Assembly: GCA_028751875.1 (NCBI GenBank)
Contig: CM054140.1
Location: forward strand, 31,888,893 to 31,952,892
Reading direction: 5' to 3'
Length of the DNA stretch: 64,000 nucleotides
Source of the DNA: Rapana venosa
Taxonomy: Eukaryota; Mollusca; Gastropoda; Neogastropoda; Muricidae
The translations under genes and the position numbers were made by a program. The notes below the pieces were generated by a model, which saw only the letters and a program-made list of their open reading frames with translations, was not told the DNA's origin and ran no database searches. Of the stretch, positions 1 through 13,484 are shown piece after piece (positions within the stretch are counted from its first letter, which is position 1; each line of letters opens with the position of its first letter).

Positions 1-133
1 TGTCTGTCTGTCTGTCTGACTGTCTGTCTGTTAACCGGTCTGTCTGTGTCCATTTAAGGTAACGAGACAGACACTCCGTCTGTCTGTCTGTCTGTCTGTC
101 TGTCTGACTGTCTGTCTGTCTGTCTGTCTCTTT
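1..133. repeat. (TGTC)n microsatellite
   Basis: Two blocks of TGTC units are separated by about 45 bases of non-repetitive sequence. The same tetramer, in either orientation, recurs throughout the window. The array runs off the left edge. Confidence 0.95.
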
Positions 134-239
134 CCAATTAGTTTTAAAGGTTGTCATGTGTGATTTTTATTTAGCTTAAGACCAGTCGGCTTTTTCCAGA
201 TTAGAATGTCTACGCACATGCACACTAGCACGCACGCAC

Positions 240-434
240 GCGCGAGCGCACACACACACACACACATACACACAGGGCAACAAAAAACAAAGAACTCATT
301 TCTTCTAACCTAAAACGGTAACAACACACTTCATCTGACAGATGGCTGTAAAACATCTGTCTAGACTCTTTCAAGGTTAAAACTCTGCATTCAGACTCAT
401 GGTACCCCCCCCCCCCCCCCCCAAAAAAAAAAAA
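240..434. repeat. (CA)n and poly-C/poly-A tract
   Basis: A short CA array at about 250-273 is followed by unique sequence and then by about 20 C directly joined to about 12 A (403-434). Confidence 0.9.
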
Positions 435-1195
435 CACCAGAAAAAAAAATTCAAGAAGCAAAACCACACATATCATGCATTCCAATCAAACTGCGACCCT
501 AGAGAGAGAACCAGAAGACAGAGAAGTTCTGATGCAAAGTTATAAAGCACCATGTCTATTATTAGCACAATTCAAAAACTCTCACCCACCAAAACTTCAA
601 CACAAGGACATGCATACCTAGCCTGAAAAACCTCTCTCATTGGAACTTTACTTCATTTTGACCTTGAACTGATGACTACAAAGTAAAGGGAACAATTTCT
701 GTCTGTTAGATTTTTTTTTTTTGGACTGTCTACAGAATATTCTGGTTGTGCTATACACCACATCTGCTGGATTAAGACAATCGTTCAGTGACTGTTGAAA
801 AAGACAGGTGGTTTTTGTTTCACGCGTACCATACTGACCGTATCTGGCTGCCCCAATACTGGCTTACAACTGTCCCAAATAGCCAAAAATAATTTACCCA
901 AATAAATCGTTCCCGGTAGAAAGATGTCTCCGCCACATCCTGTTCCTGCCTTGTTCACGCATCAATCCTACTTCCTCTTCCTGTTGTTGTTGTTTTTTAA
1001 TTTGGCTGCCGGCTCAGCAAATAGACATGGTGTGTGCACTCTCATCCATTATCAGCATTCATCTAGTCTTTATTCCATCATCTGTCCCAGTGGGCCTATG
1101 GTTTCGCCTCCATTTATTCTGCATCAATCTGGTGAAGCTGTTCTGGTTTCATTTTGTAACATGTTCATCCATTTTCTCTATTAATATGTTTCTAC
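435..1195. other. Non-coding, no gene seen
   Basis: This is AT-rich unique-looking sequence with a short poly-T at about 711-721. The short open frames show no recognisable protein and no convincing splice sites. Confidence 0.6.
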
Positions 1196-1338
1196 TCTTG
1201 GTGGATCGGTGGTCTAGAGGTAACGCGCCTGTCTAGAAAGCGAAAAGTCCGGGTCTGAAGTGTGCGGCGGTTCGAACCCCGTTTGGACCGGAAATTTTTC
1301 CCCCATCCATTAGACCATGAGTGGTGGTCTGGGCGCTA

Positions 1339-1369
<31 letters not shown>

Positions 1370-1690
1370 CGTGTGTTACACGTAATTATTTAGCGCACGT
1401 AAAAAAACCCACGGCAACAAGAGAGTTGTCCCTGGCAAAATTCTTAGAAAAAAGCCACTCTGATAGGGAAACAAATACAGCTGCAGAAAAAAAAAAAAAA
1501 AAGGGTGAAAGGGTGGCGCAGCGCTAAGTGGCGACGCGTTCTCCCGCTCTCCCCGGGGAGAGCAGCCCGAATTTCACGGAGAGAAATCTGCCGTGACTTA
1601 AAGTGGTATGAAATAAAATCTGAGCGCTTTGATTTGTTGCTTTACAAGATTCAGCGCTATATAAATTCCATACATTATTATTATTATTAC
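1196..1690 (+). repeat. SINE A, full-length tRNA-derived copy
   Basis: A pol III promoter is visible: the A-box TGGTCTAGAGG at 1210-1220 matches TRGYNNAGNGG exactly, and the B-box GGTTCGAACCC is at 1269-1279. A central domain follows at about 1325-1380 (TTTCGGATGAGACGATAAAC), of the conserved kind known in invertebrate SINEs. Then come an A-rich linker at 1486-1501, a second body segment and an ATT tail at about 1675-1690. Copies or parts occur at 6505, 12622 (-), 24785 (-), 32585, 44829, 54547 and 58081. This copy is the reference for the family. Confidence 0.88.
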
Positions 1691-3789
1691 TCTTCACCTT
1701 TCATTCACAACTTTCCATATGGCACCTGGTGCCAATTCATTCACGATTGTCTTTGTCTTTCCATGACTTTGCCCTGTGTTGTATTGTTCTACGTACAGCG
1801 CGTGACTTTGGATAGGGAATTGGGATGGTACCAATACAGACTGAGGGAGGGAGAGAGTGATTCAGGTTGCCTCTGATACTCATCAGTTTTTCTGAATCAT
1901 CCTCTCCACCACCATTCTTGAGAGCTTTATGCCACACAGAGACCCAGGTCTCAGCCTAGTACTGTCCATGTGCCTTAAGAAGTGGGGGTGAGGTGATTAT
2001 CATTTGCTTTTGTTTAGAAATCCCGTGGTGACACTTACGACATGTCTTAGACAGCCAGTTGGTGTCAGTCTCCCAAGTAGAACTCCACTCCACTTCACCT
2101 GACGTTAGTCAGACCTCTGCAGCAATGGAGGACACTTTAGCACCTCCTCCGGTCAGGGTGCTCACCCCCCCCCCCCCTTACCCCCACCACAATCTCTGGG
2201 TCAGTGGCGGCTACTCCATTGCATCTGAGCTCTTTCCTCTCCAGCCCCCTCCCTCCCCCCCCCCCCTCAAATTGCCATACTCTTGGTAGATGACACTGTG
2301 GTGTCTCTCATCATGGTCCATTCCAGGCTCGGTATCACAGATCCTTCTTTGTCAAGACAGAGTGGTATGCAATGGCTCGGGCTTCTTCAGCAACAGAGGA
2401 CCCTTCAACAGCTCCCAGACATCAAGGTGCTTGGATACTGCGTGGCTATCTCGACCACACGGAGACAGCTCGGGGCCCTAGCCTGCCAGATGAGGGGTCA
2501 CTCAGACACTTTGCCAATCAGGAGGCTTGCTCTCCCAAATGCACACTCCAGTGGGACCCGTCTTTGGTTCTTGCATTTCTCAGAAAGGCGCCCTTTGAGC
2601 CCATGGTAGAGATGGCCTTTCAAGAAGTGACCTTCACAGTGGTGTTTCTTCTTGCATTGGATTTTTGTGCAAGTAGAAATGAGGCTCACAACCTGAGTGG
2701 TCTCCTGGGCCATGTCACATTCTTCCAGGATCAGTCTACATGAAGGTTTTGCTTTAAATCCCATCTTGGTCGACATACTTAGAATACCCGGCAATGACGT
2801 CCACCCTGGGCATCCCCTCTTTGGACTTGGGTATTTTATTACGTGTTAAAATTATGTGCATGGTGTCCAAGGTTCAAACCAGGAAGAGGATGCAGGGCTG
2901 GTGCAGGAGCAAAGCAGAAAATAGGAGTGACAGAGGTGTCTTTTCTACGGTAATGTTTTCATTTAGGTTGGGAGGGTGTGCTGCTGTATGGGATGAGTAA
3001 TGCAAGCCAGTATTGCTGAAGTCAGATGTGGGAAGTATGTCTTGCTGTATGGGGATTTGAAACAATTGATTTTTTCTACCCCCAAAATGAAATGAGACAT
3101 ACGACATCAAACCAGTGGTGCTTTATATTTATTCTACTCACCATCAGCGCTGCTATCATGCTTATGGATGTGGAAGTTTTGATAATGTTCTCTAAATCAT
3201 GCATTCCTCTAGTCATTCACTTTGCTTACAGCTAGGTCTAACAGAGAGATTCAGGGCCCAGAATAAATGGAAACTTTTTCCAAGAGCCACTGTTCACTGA
3301 TATGTAGATTTGACCAGAAAAGGCATTCCACATGTGCAACATAAAGTGCATTAAAGACTAGATTAGCTTGGATCCTGAGCTGGTTTTAAATAGTCCATAA
3401 AACTGAAAGCAGTTCCTTTGAAAGCTTACTTGACCTTACCGATGTAAATAGCAGGAAGTAAGATCTTGAAACAGAGAACGGATTTCTTTATTTATTATAA
3501 AGTTATAGGCTTAGTATTATGTTCATTTGATATACAGAAGAGCTCAGGAGGCTCTGATACAAACATTGCTGTTGTGTTCTTTCTCTGGTCATTCTCATCA
3601 GTCACATGACTGTGTGGTAGTGCTACTTCATGAAAAAAAACCTGGCAGCTTTATCTTAGGGTTTAGTGAGGGTTTTGTTTGCATTAAGTCAAAACTATAA
3701 CAAAACTTTATCAATACTACATTTCAACTGACACTACTTTCTGCTACATGCTCGACAGCCAGTGAAAAACTGTGCATGTGTGCTGACAG
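1691..3789. other. Unassigned sequence, probably intronic
   Basis: This stretch lies upstream of the last PhyH exon and is probably part of its intron. No other PhyH exon was found in any forward frame. C-runs occur at about 2167-2178 and 2262-2273. The part at 2040-2790 has balanced composition with open frames on both strands and may be an old degraded repeat. I could not match it to anything else in the window. Confidence 0.4.
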
Positions 3790-4017
3790 GCTGGCCAGAT
3801 GTCCCTGCACCATGGCCACATTGTCCACAGCAGTGAGACCAACCATTCTTCCCGCCGCCGTTGTGGCTACGTCATCCGTTACATAGCAACCACCACTCGA
3901 CCAATCATCGACGCGGACCGGCCTCGCACTTTTCCCGCCACTGTGCTGGTGTCTGGCAAGAACCAAGAGAAGAACTTCGAGGACCATGCCCCGGAGTGGT
4001 TCACCTGGCGCCAGTGA
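3790..4017 (+). CDS. Phytanoyl-CoA dioxygenase (PhyH)-family protein, terminal exon
   Basis: This is the 3' coding exon of a PhyH-family Fe(II)/2-oxoglutarate dioxygenase. Seen: an acceptor AG at 3788-3789, an in-frame TGA at 3784-3786 that forces the exon to start after it, then 75 codons ending at TGA 4015-4017. The peptide opens AGQMSLHHGHIVHSSETN, followed by SSRRRCGYVIRYIATTTRP. Family knowledge: the His of the HSSETN segment (exon residue 13) corresponds to the distal iron ligand of the HxD...H triad in HGSGxN-type motifs, and the following Arg (residues 22-24) to the 2-oxoglutarate carboxylate-binding position. The tail NFEDHAPEWFTWRQ ends the protein. The HxD half of the active site must lie on exons left of the window. 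The substrate cannot be told from this exon; members hydroxylate fatty acyl-CoAs, ectoine-like compounds and others. The frame shows no damage, so a working gene is likely. Confidence 0.82.
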   Translation, partial: AGQMSLHHGHIVHSSETNHSSRRRCGYVIRYIATTTRPIIDADRPRTFPATVLVSGKNQEKNFEDHAPEWFTWRQ

Positions 4018-4674
4018 TGGGGAATGACGGCTCTCCTTTGTACCTGGGGGTGTGGGCTTTGGCTGTGGTGGGCAACACTGCTTTAGGTGGACATGTTGTT
4101 TAGTTGTTTAGTTGTTCTATCAACTGTCTCAGCTACTTCTTCTTTCTCTTGTGTCTTTTCCTCTTCCTCCTCCTCCTTCTCCTGCTCCTCCTCCTCCTTC
4201 TTCTTCTTCCTCTCCTCCCCCTCCTCCTTTTCCTCTGCCTTCTTCTTCATCTTCAACTTCTCTCTCTCTTCTCCTTCTTCTTCTTCTTCTTTCAACTTCT
4301 TCTTCTTCTCCTCCTCCTCTTCCTTTGTTACTCGCAGGCTTTTTATGCTTTTTTAAATTTTGGCAATGATGGTTTTACTTCCTATTCTGGAATGAAGGCA
4401 GCAAAACAAATTCATCTCCAGAGAGAACTGTCTCTTGACAACTTTATGCAATAACCATCCTATACTATCATGTTTTGTTATACTGTTCTGTTTTGCAGTA
4501 TGATCGGTTTCAAGACTAAGAGGGGGTAATCTCAATATGAGAGCTGCTGCACCCCACAAACGAGTACAGGAATTATGATCTGATGAAATCTTCCCTTTGC
4601 TCGAAAGATATTTTCAGGGATGCTGAGAAGCAGCTTTTGTTTGGTATTAAATATCTGAATTATGATACTTTGAG
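4018..4674 (+). other. 3' UTR of the PhyH-family gene
   Basis: The sequence from the stop codon to the poly(A) signal contains a CTT/CCT pyrimidine-rich tract at about 4130-4330, which would be transcribed as a C/U-rich stretch. The frames open through it are low-complexity artefacts. Confidence 0.6.
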
Positions 4675-4680
4675 AATAAA
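4675..4680 (+). terminator. Poly(A) signal AATAAA
   Basis: A canonical AATAAA lies about 660 bases after the PhyH stop. About 20 bases later comes a GT/T-rich stretch (GTATGTGATTTTTTTT), the usual arrangement for cleavage and polyadenylation. No earlier AATAAA was seen. Confidence 0.6.
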
Positions 4681-4700
4681 CAAGAATTTAATGAAAATAT

Positions 4701-5202
4701 GTATGTGATTTTTTTTTAAATTTGAATCAAATCATAACTGACACACCCCTACCCCCCCTCCAAAAAAAAAACAGAAACCATTTTTGCGCTTCTCTTTTAT
4801 GTTTACGCAGTTATATTTTTTTAATCATTATTTTGTAGCTGTATCCTAATATTGTTGCCATACATTGTTACAATAGATTATACAATATATACATTGTATG
4901 GGTTCTGCTGAACAATGAATGTATTATCATGTTGGCTGCTATTTGATATCACATCATATTCCATTGTGTTTTCAATGATGCTGTTATACGTTGACAAGTT
5001 CCGTTTATTCAGGATCATCTTGCACGTCATACTAATGCACATGCAAAACTGAAACAGACCAGACAGACATATAGACAGACACAGACAACGACAAAGGGAC
5101 TGAGGGAGACAGACAGACTGTATGTGTTTAAGCCCTCTGACTGCTGTAAGGCACAGACAGATTCAGACAGAAAAGGGGGTAGTTCTCAGTTGTCCAGTTG
5201 GA
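4701..5202. other. AT-rich intergenic sequence
   Basis: No gene is visible. A short run of GACA units lies at about 5053-5125. Confidence 0.6.
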
Positions 5203-5595
5203 GGACGGGATAACCTAGCCGGCCCTTAGAGCATTGCACTCGTGATCTGACGGCCCCGGCTCCAGCTGCCACCAAGGCACCCAAACAAGGGGATTTTTCC
5301 CCCTGCAGTTAACATCAGTACTGACTCCACTCCCCCAAAAGTCCTTCGGATGCGACCATAAACAAGAGTTCCTGAGTGTGCACACACGCTAAAACCTGTT
5401 CCACCTTTCAGAAGCCTTGGCCATAGCATGCCAGCAGGAACGGATGAAAAATTATTTTTTAAATCGCATGCACACAAGCGTTGCACTTAGACATTATCCC
5501 CGAAGGTGGAGTGCGGTTACCTTCATGGTGGGCCAAAATTTTCGCTTACGCAAAATGTCTCCATTCTTGAACCTTGGAAAGAACCAAACAAAGAA
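5203..5595 (+). repeat. SINE B with 3' module
   Basis: The tRNA-like head is degraded (TTAGAGCATTGCACTCGTG). The family body follows, including CAGTTAACATCAGTACTGAC and AGTCCTTCGGATG. The ~100-bp 3' module (about 5490-5580) closes the element, from the GAAGGTGGAGTGCGGTTACC region to CTCCATTCTTGAACCT. Confidence 0.8.
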
Positions 5596-5786
5596 AATAA
5601 TTGTTTCAGTGCTTTCTGTGCATTTATCATTTAGCTGTTTACAGGCTTGTGCTTTTCTTTTACACACGATGTATACGGGATTGTACAACTATCTATAAAA
5701 TCTGTAACACACTAAACATTATAATAATAAAATAAAAAGTCAAACAGTTGAAATATGAGTTTGTGACTCTGTCAAACGCGAGCGCA

Positions 5787-5789
<3 letters not shown>

Positions 5790-5871
<82 letters not shown>
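5790..5871. repeat. (GT)n microsatellite, about 82 bp
   Basis: Nearly perfect GT dinucleotide array. The Thr-His and Val-Cys frames through it are not proteins. Confidence 0.95.
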
Positions 5872-5872
<1 letters not shown>

Positions 5873-5936
5873 GACTATTAGTTTTACTGTAACTATGCAA
5901 TTTCTCAGATTTTGACAACAAATTGTAGATATCAGC

Positions 5937-6402
5937 AGGGAGTTCTATAATTATATTGGCAGGGAGTTCTGGATATTGGCAGGGAGTTCTGGATATTGGC
6001 AGGGAGTTACAGGGAGTTCTGGACATTGACAGGGAGTTCTGGATATTGGCAGGGAGTTCTGGATATTGGCAGGGAGTTCTGGATATTGGCAGGGAGTTCT
6101 GGATATTGGCAGGGAGTTCTGGATATTGGCAGGGAGTTACAGGGAGTTCTGGATATAAGAGGGAGTTCTGGATATTGGCAGGGAGTTCTGGACATTGGCA
6201 GGGAGTTCTGGATATTGGCAGGGAGTTCTGGACATTGGCAGGGAGTTCTGGATATTGGCAGGGAGTTCTGGACATTGGCAGGGAGTTCTGGACATTGGCA
6301 GGGAGTTCTGGATATTGGCAGGGAGTTCTGGATATTGGCAGGGAGTTCCGGATATTGGCGGGGAGTTCAGGACATTGGCAGGGAGTTCTGGATATAAGAT
6401 GG
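5937..6402. repeat. 20-bp minisatellite, about 23 copies
   Basis: The unit is AGGGAGTTCTGGATATTGGC. The main variant has C for T (GGACATTGGC), and short partial units (AGGGAGTTAC) occur near 6001 and 6132. Because 20 is not a multiple of 3, each long frame cycles through a 20-codon period over three units. The apparent proteins on both strands are therefore artefacts. The array runs directly into the EH element. Confidence 0.95.
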
Positions 6403-7610
6403 AGTTTGTTTGCTTTGGCCTCACAGGAAAGCCTGGGACCACAGAGCCGTGCTTTGTCCACTTTATGGATGCGATTGTGAGAGTGTTGCTCAAATTACCT
6501 GACCGTCGGTGGATCGGTGGTCTAGAGGTAACGCGCCTGTCTAGAAAGCGAAAAGTCCGGGTCTGAAGTGTGCGGCGGTTCGTACCCCGTTTGGACCGGA
6601 AACTTTTCCCCCATCCATTAGACCATGAGTGGGAGTCTGGGCGAGTCTTTTCGGATGAGATCGAAAATCGAGGTCCTGGTTTCAGGTATTATTTAGCGGA
6701 GCGGAAAGAGAACAACGGCTAATACAGGAGTAGTTGTCCTGGATGCAAATTCTTAGCAAAAAGCCGACTCTGATATGGGGAAACAAACGAGTCGGACATT
6801 GAAGGATTAATATTTGGATGGCAGTCGGATTGTGGCGACGCGCTCTCGGTATGCCGGGAATGGAAGCAGAGTCTGATATTCACGGAGCTGGATTGCCGTG
6901 ATCTGAAATGGTAGGATGTAGAATGAATTCTGGTAGAGAGTTTGTTTGCTTGCTACAGAAGCTTCAGCGCTTTGTCCAATTATAATTACATTATTATTAT
7001 TATTATTTACCAACATTGCAGGTGTCTGTATCTCTCAGGCCTGGTTGACCCTAGGATATGTTACGACAGGAAGTGTAGAGTACAACCCTGTCGAGTAGTC
7101 TCGAAGCACAGGCACTTCTATAGCAGCAGCATTACATCATCTTCATCCTCTTTGATCAGCATACAATGAACGAAAATGTTCTATGATACGTGGTCCCAGT
7201 TCCTCTGGTCTTCTGGTGACCTCTCTTTGGGTTTCCCCATACACTTCTGTACCTGTGGTGAGTTTGTGTCAAAACCTTTGGGGCTGGGGGTTCAGGGGAG
7301 AGGGTCGTTGAGGTGATCGCCACCTCGGGTGGGCAACTCACTCAGTCTGGCTCCGCGAATGAGCTAATGCTGTCGTTAGTAGGGGGCTTAGTAGGTGGTG
7401 TCCTGCGTATGTTAGCTCAGAACAGGCACCACTGAACACCACCAAAGTGACTCGGCTGCAATGCAGAGCGTCTCTGGCTTGTGGCCCAACGGTGGCCTAA
7501 AATTGATGAGCTCCTTGTAAACCACTGGCCCTGAGGGTAGGACAAAAGGTATCTGGGTATGGCTGGGGCGGAGAGGTAGAAGAAAGAAGCAGCCTGGGAA
7601 CAGCAAGACC
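6403..7610 (+). repeat. EH composite repeat, copy 1, split by a SINE
   Basis: The body segment at 6403-6504 (TGGATGCGATTGTGAGAGTG, ATTACCTGACC) matches 52020-52145. The element resumes at 7012 (AACATTGCAGG..CTGTATCTCTC) and continues to about 7600, matching 52146-53125 apart from an insertion in that copy. SINE A2 (6505-7010) sits between the two halves. The tRNA head is missing here; the 20-bp minisatellite takes its place. The 7066-7600 part is non-coding with many stops. Confidence 0.8.
6505..7010 (+). repeat. SINE A, diverged copy nested in EH
   Basis: The head (A-box 6518-6528) is almost identical to the copy at 1196. The B-box has one change (GGTTCGTACCC). The body is much more diverged, with several indels, and the tail is (ATT)n at about 6990-7005. 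Only ACC is shared by the two junctions, too short to call a target-site duplication. Confidence 0.85.
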
Positions 7611-8745
7611 ACACTTCACGGACGATAAGGCAGCCCCACCCCTCCACCCTAAAAAACAACCATAGATCAGTCTTTTAAAGGGAGATGTTTACCACTTCAA
7701 ACAAATAAAGAAATGAATAAAAGTCAGCTGACATTTTGTTTTGTCAGAAACTTCCCCAACAAACCTCAGCCCCCTCTGACATTACTGCAGCTAGCGAGCT
7801 ACATGCATACATGAAGTGCACAAAAATACATACATTTCACAAAAGGACACCACACAGCTGACATTTTCTCTATCTGCGCCGTGAATCAGCCGAAAGCTGC
7901 TGCGCTGTGGCTAATGAAGACTGGGCTGAATGTGGACGTACACACTTTCTGTCTGAACGAATTCTACTGTTAGCCTGATACAAAATCAATATCGCCTTCT
8001 GTTTTTTGCTTGTTCTTTTTCTACCCCCCCCCCCCCCCCCCATCTTTTTGCGCGAGCCGACGTGATATCGCGTGCGTGCTGCCAGCTCAGCTTCTGACGG
8101 CAGAAACAAACACCACTGTTCTCAGAGAGAGAGAGAGGGGGGGGGGGGAGAGAGAGGAGAGGGGGGGGGGGGAGAAGAGAGAGATAGGAGAGAGAGGGGG
8201 GGGGGAGAGGACTTTGTTTCTGCGTGTGCACATGATACTGCCTCCTCTCCATCTCTTTCCCCAGTCCCACCTCACCCCTCACACATATCTCCCCCACTCC
8301 TCGAACCCCAACCCCCACCCCTCTGCCTGCCTACCCCTGTCCCGCCCAGTATATATTCTCATTACGCTCAAGAGTTTTCGTGATAACCAAACATCGACCT
8401 TTGAAGAGCTGCTGTTGCAGTTTCCTGACAAGTCTTGAAAACAGACTGCAGCCTTGGTTTTTTTGTTGTTGTTTTTTTTGTTTAGTGTTTCCAGTTTTCG
8501 TGGTATTTGTTCTCAACTGTTTAAAAGAGAAAAACAAGTTGAGCAAAGAGAAAGTGTTTTGCCAACGCTGGTGGTATATACATGTGGCGGCAGCAGACTC
8601 GCTTTGCTTTTCTCACAGCCAAGTTTGTGCAGTTTTAGAAATCAATGATTGGTGACAGTGTGCCTTCTACAGTTGTCACGTGCTGAAGTGGGGTTTGCTT
8701 TATGTACCTTCTGTTTTAGCGATTCACAGGTGGGGTTTTGTTGTA

Positions 8746-8778
<33 letters not shown>

Positions 8779-9346
8779 TGTGTGTGTGTGTGTGCGCGCG
8801 CGCGTGTGTGTGTATGTGTGTGTGTGTGCCTCGCCACAAACTTGTCTGTGACACTGAAAACTGTTTCTCTCCTGTCTTTTTCCCGGTATGATCTGTGATT
8901 GTGGGACATGTTTCTCTCAGAATTCAGCACTCCAGCTTCTGGCGTTGTGTTTATGAAGAACTGGCGTGTGTGGGGGTGGGTGGGAGGTTCTCCCTTAAAT
9001 ATTAATCACTTGAGACCGCAAAGAAATGTTTTAAATGTCTTTTTTTCTTTTAAAATATAAATCGATTGAGTCGCTAGAAAATGTTCTTAACGTTTGTGTT
9101 AAAAGTGGGTCACGCACGAAAGCGTTCTAGTCAGTCAAGTAGATTTTCTCCACAACAACAACAAAAAGTAAGAGAGATATAAAGGAAAAAATAAAGAAGA
9201 AACGGCAAAGTAGTGTAGGTTTATACATACTGCCTCTGGTGGGGTGAACTATTGATGACTTTCCATGTGCACTGGTGCTGGTGCCGTGTTGCAGTGTGTT
9301 CACCGTTCTTATTCAGCTGATGCTTCGGAAGCACAAATAAAGGTAA
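7611..9346. other. Non-coding with microsatellites
   Basis: No gene is visible. A C-run lies at 8027-8041, a mixed (GA)n/poly-G purine block at about 8126-8212, and a (GT)n array with a GCGCGCGC core at 8745-8828. The frames through the G and GT runs are artefacts. Confidence 0.6.
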
Positions 9347-9836
9347 GAGACAGACAGACAGACAGGCAGGCAGGCAGGCAGGCAGGCAGACAGAAAGAAA
9401 GAGACAGAGAGAAAGAGACAGAGAGTGACACAAATAGAGAGACAAAGAGATAAGATATCTTTTTCTTCTTCTTTTTCTTGTTCTTGTTCTTGTTCTTGTT
9501 GTTTTTGTTCTTAATCTTGTTGTTGCTGTTGTTGTTTGTTCTCCTCTTCCTCTTCTTCTTCTTCTTCTCTCCTCTCTTCCTTCTTTTCTTCTTCTTCCTC
9601 TTCCTCTCTTCCTTCTTTTTCTTCTTCTTCCCTCTTCCCCTCTCTCCTTCTTCTTCTTCTTCTTCTTCTTCTTCTTCTTTCTTCTTTCTTCTTTCTTCTT
9701 CTCTCTTCTTCTTCTTCTTCTTCTTCTTCCTTCTTCTCTTCTTCTTCTCTTCTCTTCTTCTTTCTTCTTCTTCTTCTTCTTCTTCTTCTTCTTTCTTTTC
9801 TTTTTTTTATTCCTTTTTTCCCCCTTTTCTTTCAGT
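9347..9836. repeat. GACA/GGCA array followed by CTT-rich tract
   Basis: GACA units pass into GGCA units and then GA-rich sequence (9347-9440). A pyrimidine tract built mostly of CTT runs from about 9456 to 9836 and ends in TTTCAG. The Phe/Ser/Leu-rich frames across it are low-complexity. Confidence 0.9.
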
Positions 9837-10146
9837 TGTTACAGTCGAGGACAACCGAGACAGCCATAAAAGCGGTAACATTCAGCTTGACACCACATCC
9901 TCAGAACAACACCAAACAACGTTGATCACAAACCCCAACACTAAGGATCAGTTGCAACACCTCAGACCGTCCACCCTCCCCACACATCCCACAATCAGGC
10001 AGAACCTCGGGTTATCGCCTGGAAGACGTCCACAGGGACTGGAGTCGCAGCAGATCTCCATTTCACCAAAAGCAATGCCATCAATCTAACGTATCAGCAA
10101 CGACTCGAACCTGCAAGCTCAAATTATCATCTAGGGAGCCGGGAAG

Positions 10147-10778
10147 GGGCGGGATAGGCCAGTGGTTAGAGCGCTGTGCTCCGTGATCTGACGACCCGGG
10201 TTTAAACCCTCACCAAGACACCCGCGTAGTACCCGTTTGAGGGGATTTTTTTCCCACCCTGGAGTTAACACCCATACTGACCCCACTTCCCCGAAAGTCC
10301 TGCAGATGAGACTAAAATCTGAGGTCCCGTGTATGAACGTAAGCAGAAGACTCAAGATTCGAGAATACTTTATCATCTCAAGAGAGCAATGTTGCGCACG
10401 TGTTAAAATCCCGATCTGTCTTGGTTTTAAACAGACTTTATTCAAGAAAGCGTCACCAAAAAAATACAAGCATACTTTGACAGGACAACAAGTAAACTAA
10501 CCATAGTCCGTTCTGTCTTTCGAGAAGAATAGGCCATTTCATGCCCGTAAGAAGAGATACCATAGTCCGTACTGTCTTTCGAGAAGAATAGGCCATTTCA
10601 TGCTCGTAAGAAGAGATGACAATTTATTATTTTTCAAAACCACGCTCACACTGGTGTCGTGTTTAGACCTCATCCCTGAAGTCAGAATGCGGCGACCTTA
10701 TGCTGGGCAAATACAGGTCGCATACGCCAAAATCTCACCATTAGTGAACCTCGGAGCTCTAGGGGAGAAACGAAAGCA
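10147..10778 (+). repeat. SINE B with 3' module and internal duplication
   Basis: The head GGGATAGGCCAGTGGTTAGA is followed by GATCTGACGACCCGGGTTTA, a weak B-box. The body contains GGAGTTAACACCCATACTGA and GCAGATGAGACTAAAATCTG. The 3' module lies at about 10660-10775 (CACCATTAGTGAACCTCGGA). The middle is enlarged by a 60-bp tandem duplication at 10500-10617. Confidence 0.85.
10500..10617. repeat. 60-bp tandem duplication
   Basis: Two copies begin ACCATAGTCCGT and end GTAAGAAGAGAT. They differ at only two or so positions, which indicates a recent duplication inside the SINE B copy. Confidence 0.9.
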
Positions 10779-10794
10779 ATCGTGGATACATTAC

Positions 10795-11272
10795 CTGTCT
10801 AATGCTCTAACGGCGTGGCCACATGACCTGTCTAATGCTCTAACCGCGTGGCCACATGACCTGTCTAATGCTCTAACGGCGTGGCCACATGACCTGTCTA
10901 ATGCTCTAACCGCGTGGCCACATGACCTGTCTAATACTCTAACCGCGTGGCCACATGACCTATCTAATACTCTAACTGCGTGGCCACATGACCTAACTAA
11001 TGCTCTAACCGCGTGGCCACATGACCTAACTAATGCTCTAACCGCGTGGCCACATGACCTGTCTAATGCTCTAACCGCGTGGCCACATGACCTAATACTC
11101 TAACCGCGCGGCCACATGACCTATCTAATACTCTAACTGCGTGGCCACATGACCTAACTAATGCTCTAACCGCGTGGCCACATGACCTGTCTAATGCTCT
11201 AACGGCGTGGCCACATGACCTGTCTAATGCTCTAACGCGTGGCCACATGACCTGCCTAATGCTCTAACCGAT
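10795..11272. repeat. 33-bp minisatellite, about 14 copies
   Basis: The unit encodes, in one frame, the 11-residue string LSNALTAWPHD, so a 33-base period gives a long artefactual frame. On the minus strand each unit reads GTGGCCACGCGGTTAGAGCA, which closely resembles the A-box region of the SINE B head (GGCCAGTGGTTAGAGCGC at 10155). The array starts about 20 bases after a SINE B 3' module. Confidence 0.92.

Positions 11273-13484
<2,212 letters not shown>

Noticed and set aside
1196..1300. tRNA gene at perfect A and B boxes
   Set aside because: The sequence between and after the boxes does not close an acceptor stem and continues into a SINE body seen elsewhere. The same holds for 21196, 51930, 58081 and 62048.
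2040..2794. Coding region of balanced composition on both strands
   Set aside because: Frames are short and interrupted and no protein family was recognised; an old repeat is possible but could not be shown.
5772..6480. Open frames of 118-229 codons on both strands
   Set aside because: They translate the 20-bp minisatellite and the GT array.
9837..10089. Possible exon after the CTT tract (open to a TAA near 10089)
   Set aside because: A TTTCAG acceptor is present, but the peptide is compositionally ordinary, unrecognised and without linked exons; a chance frame is as likely.
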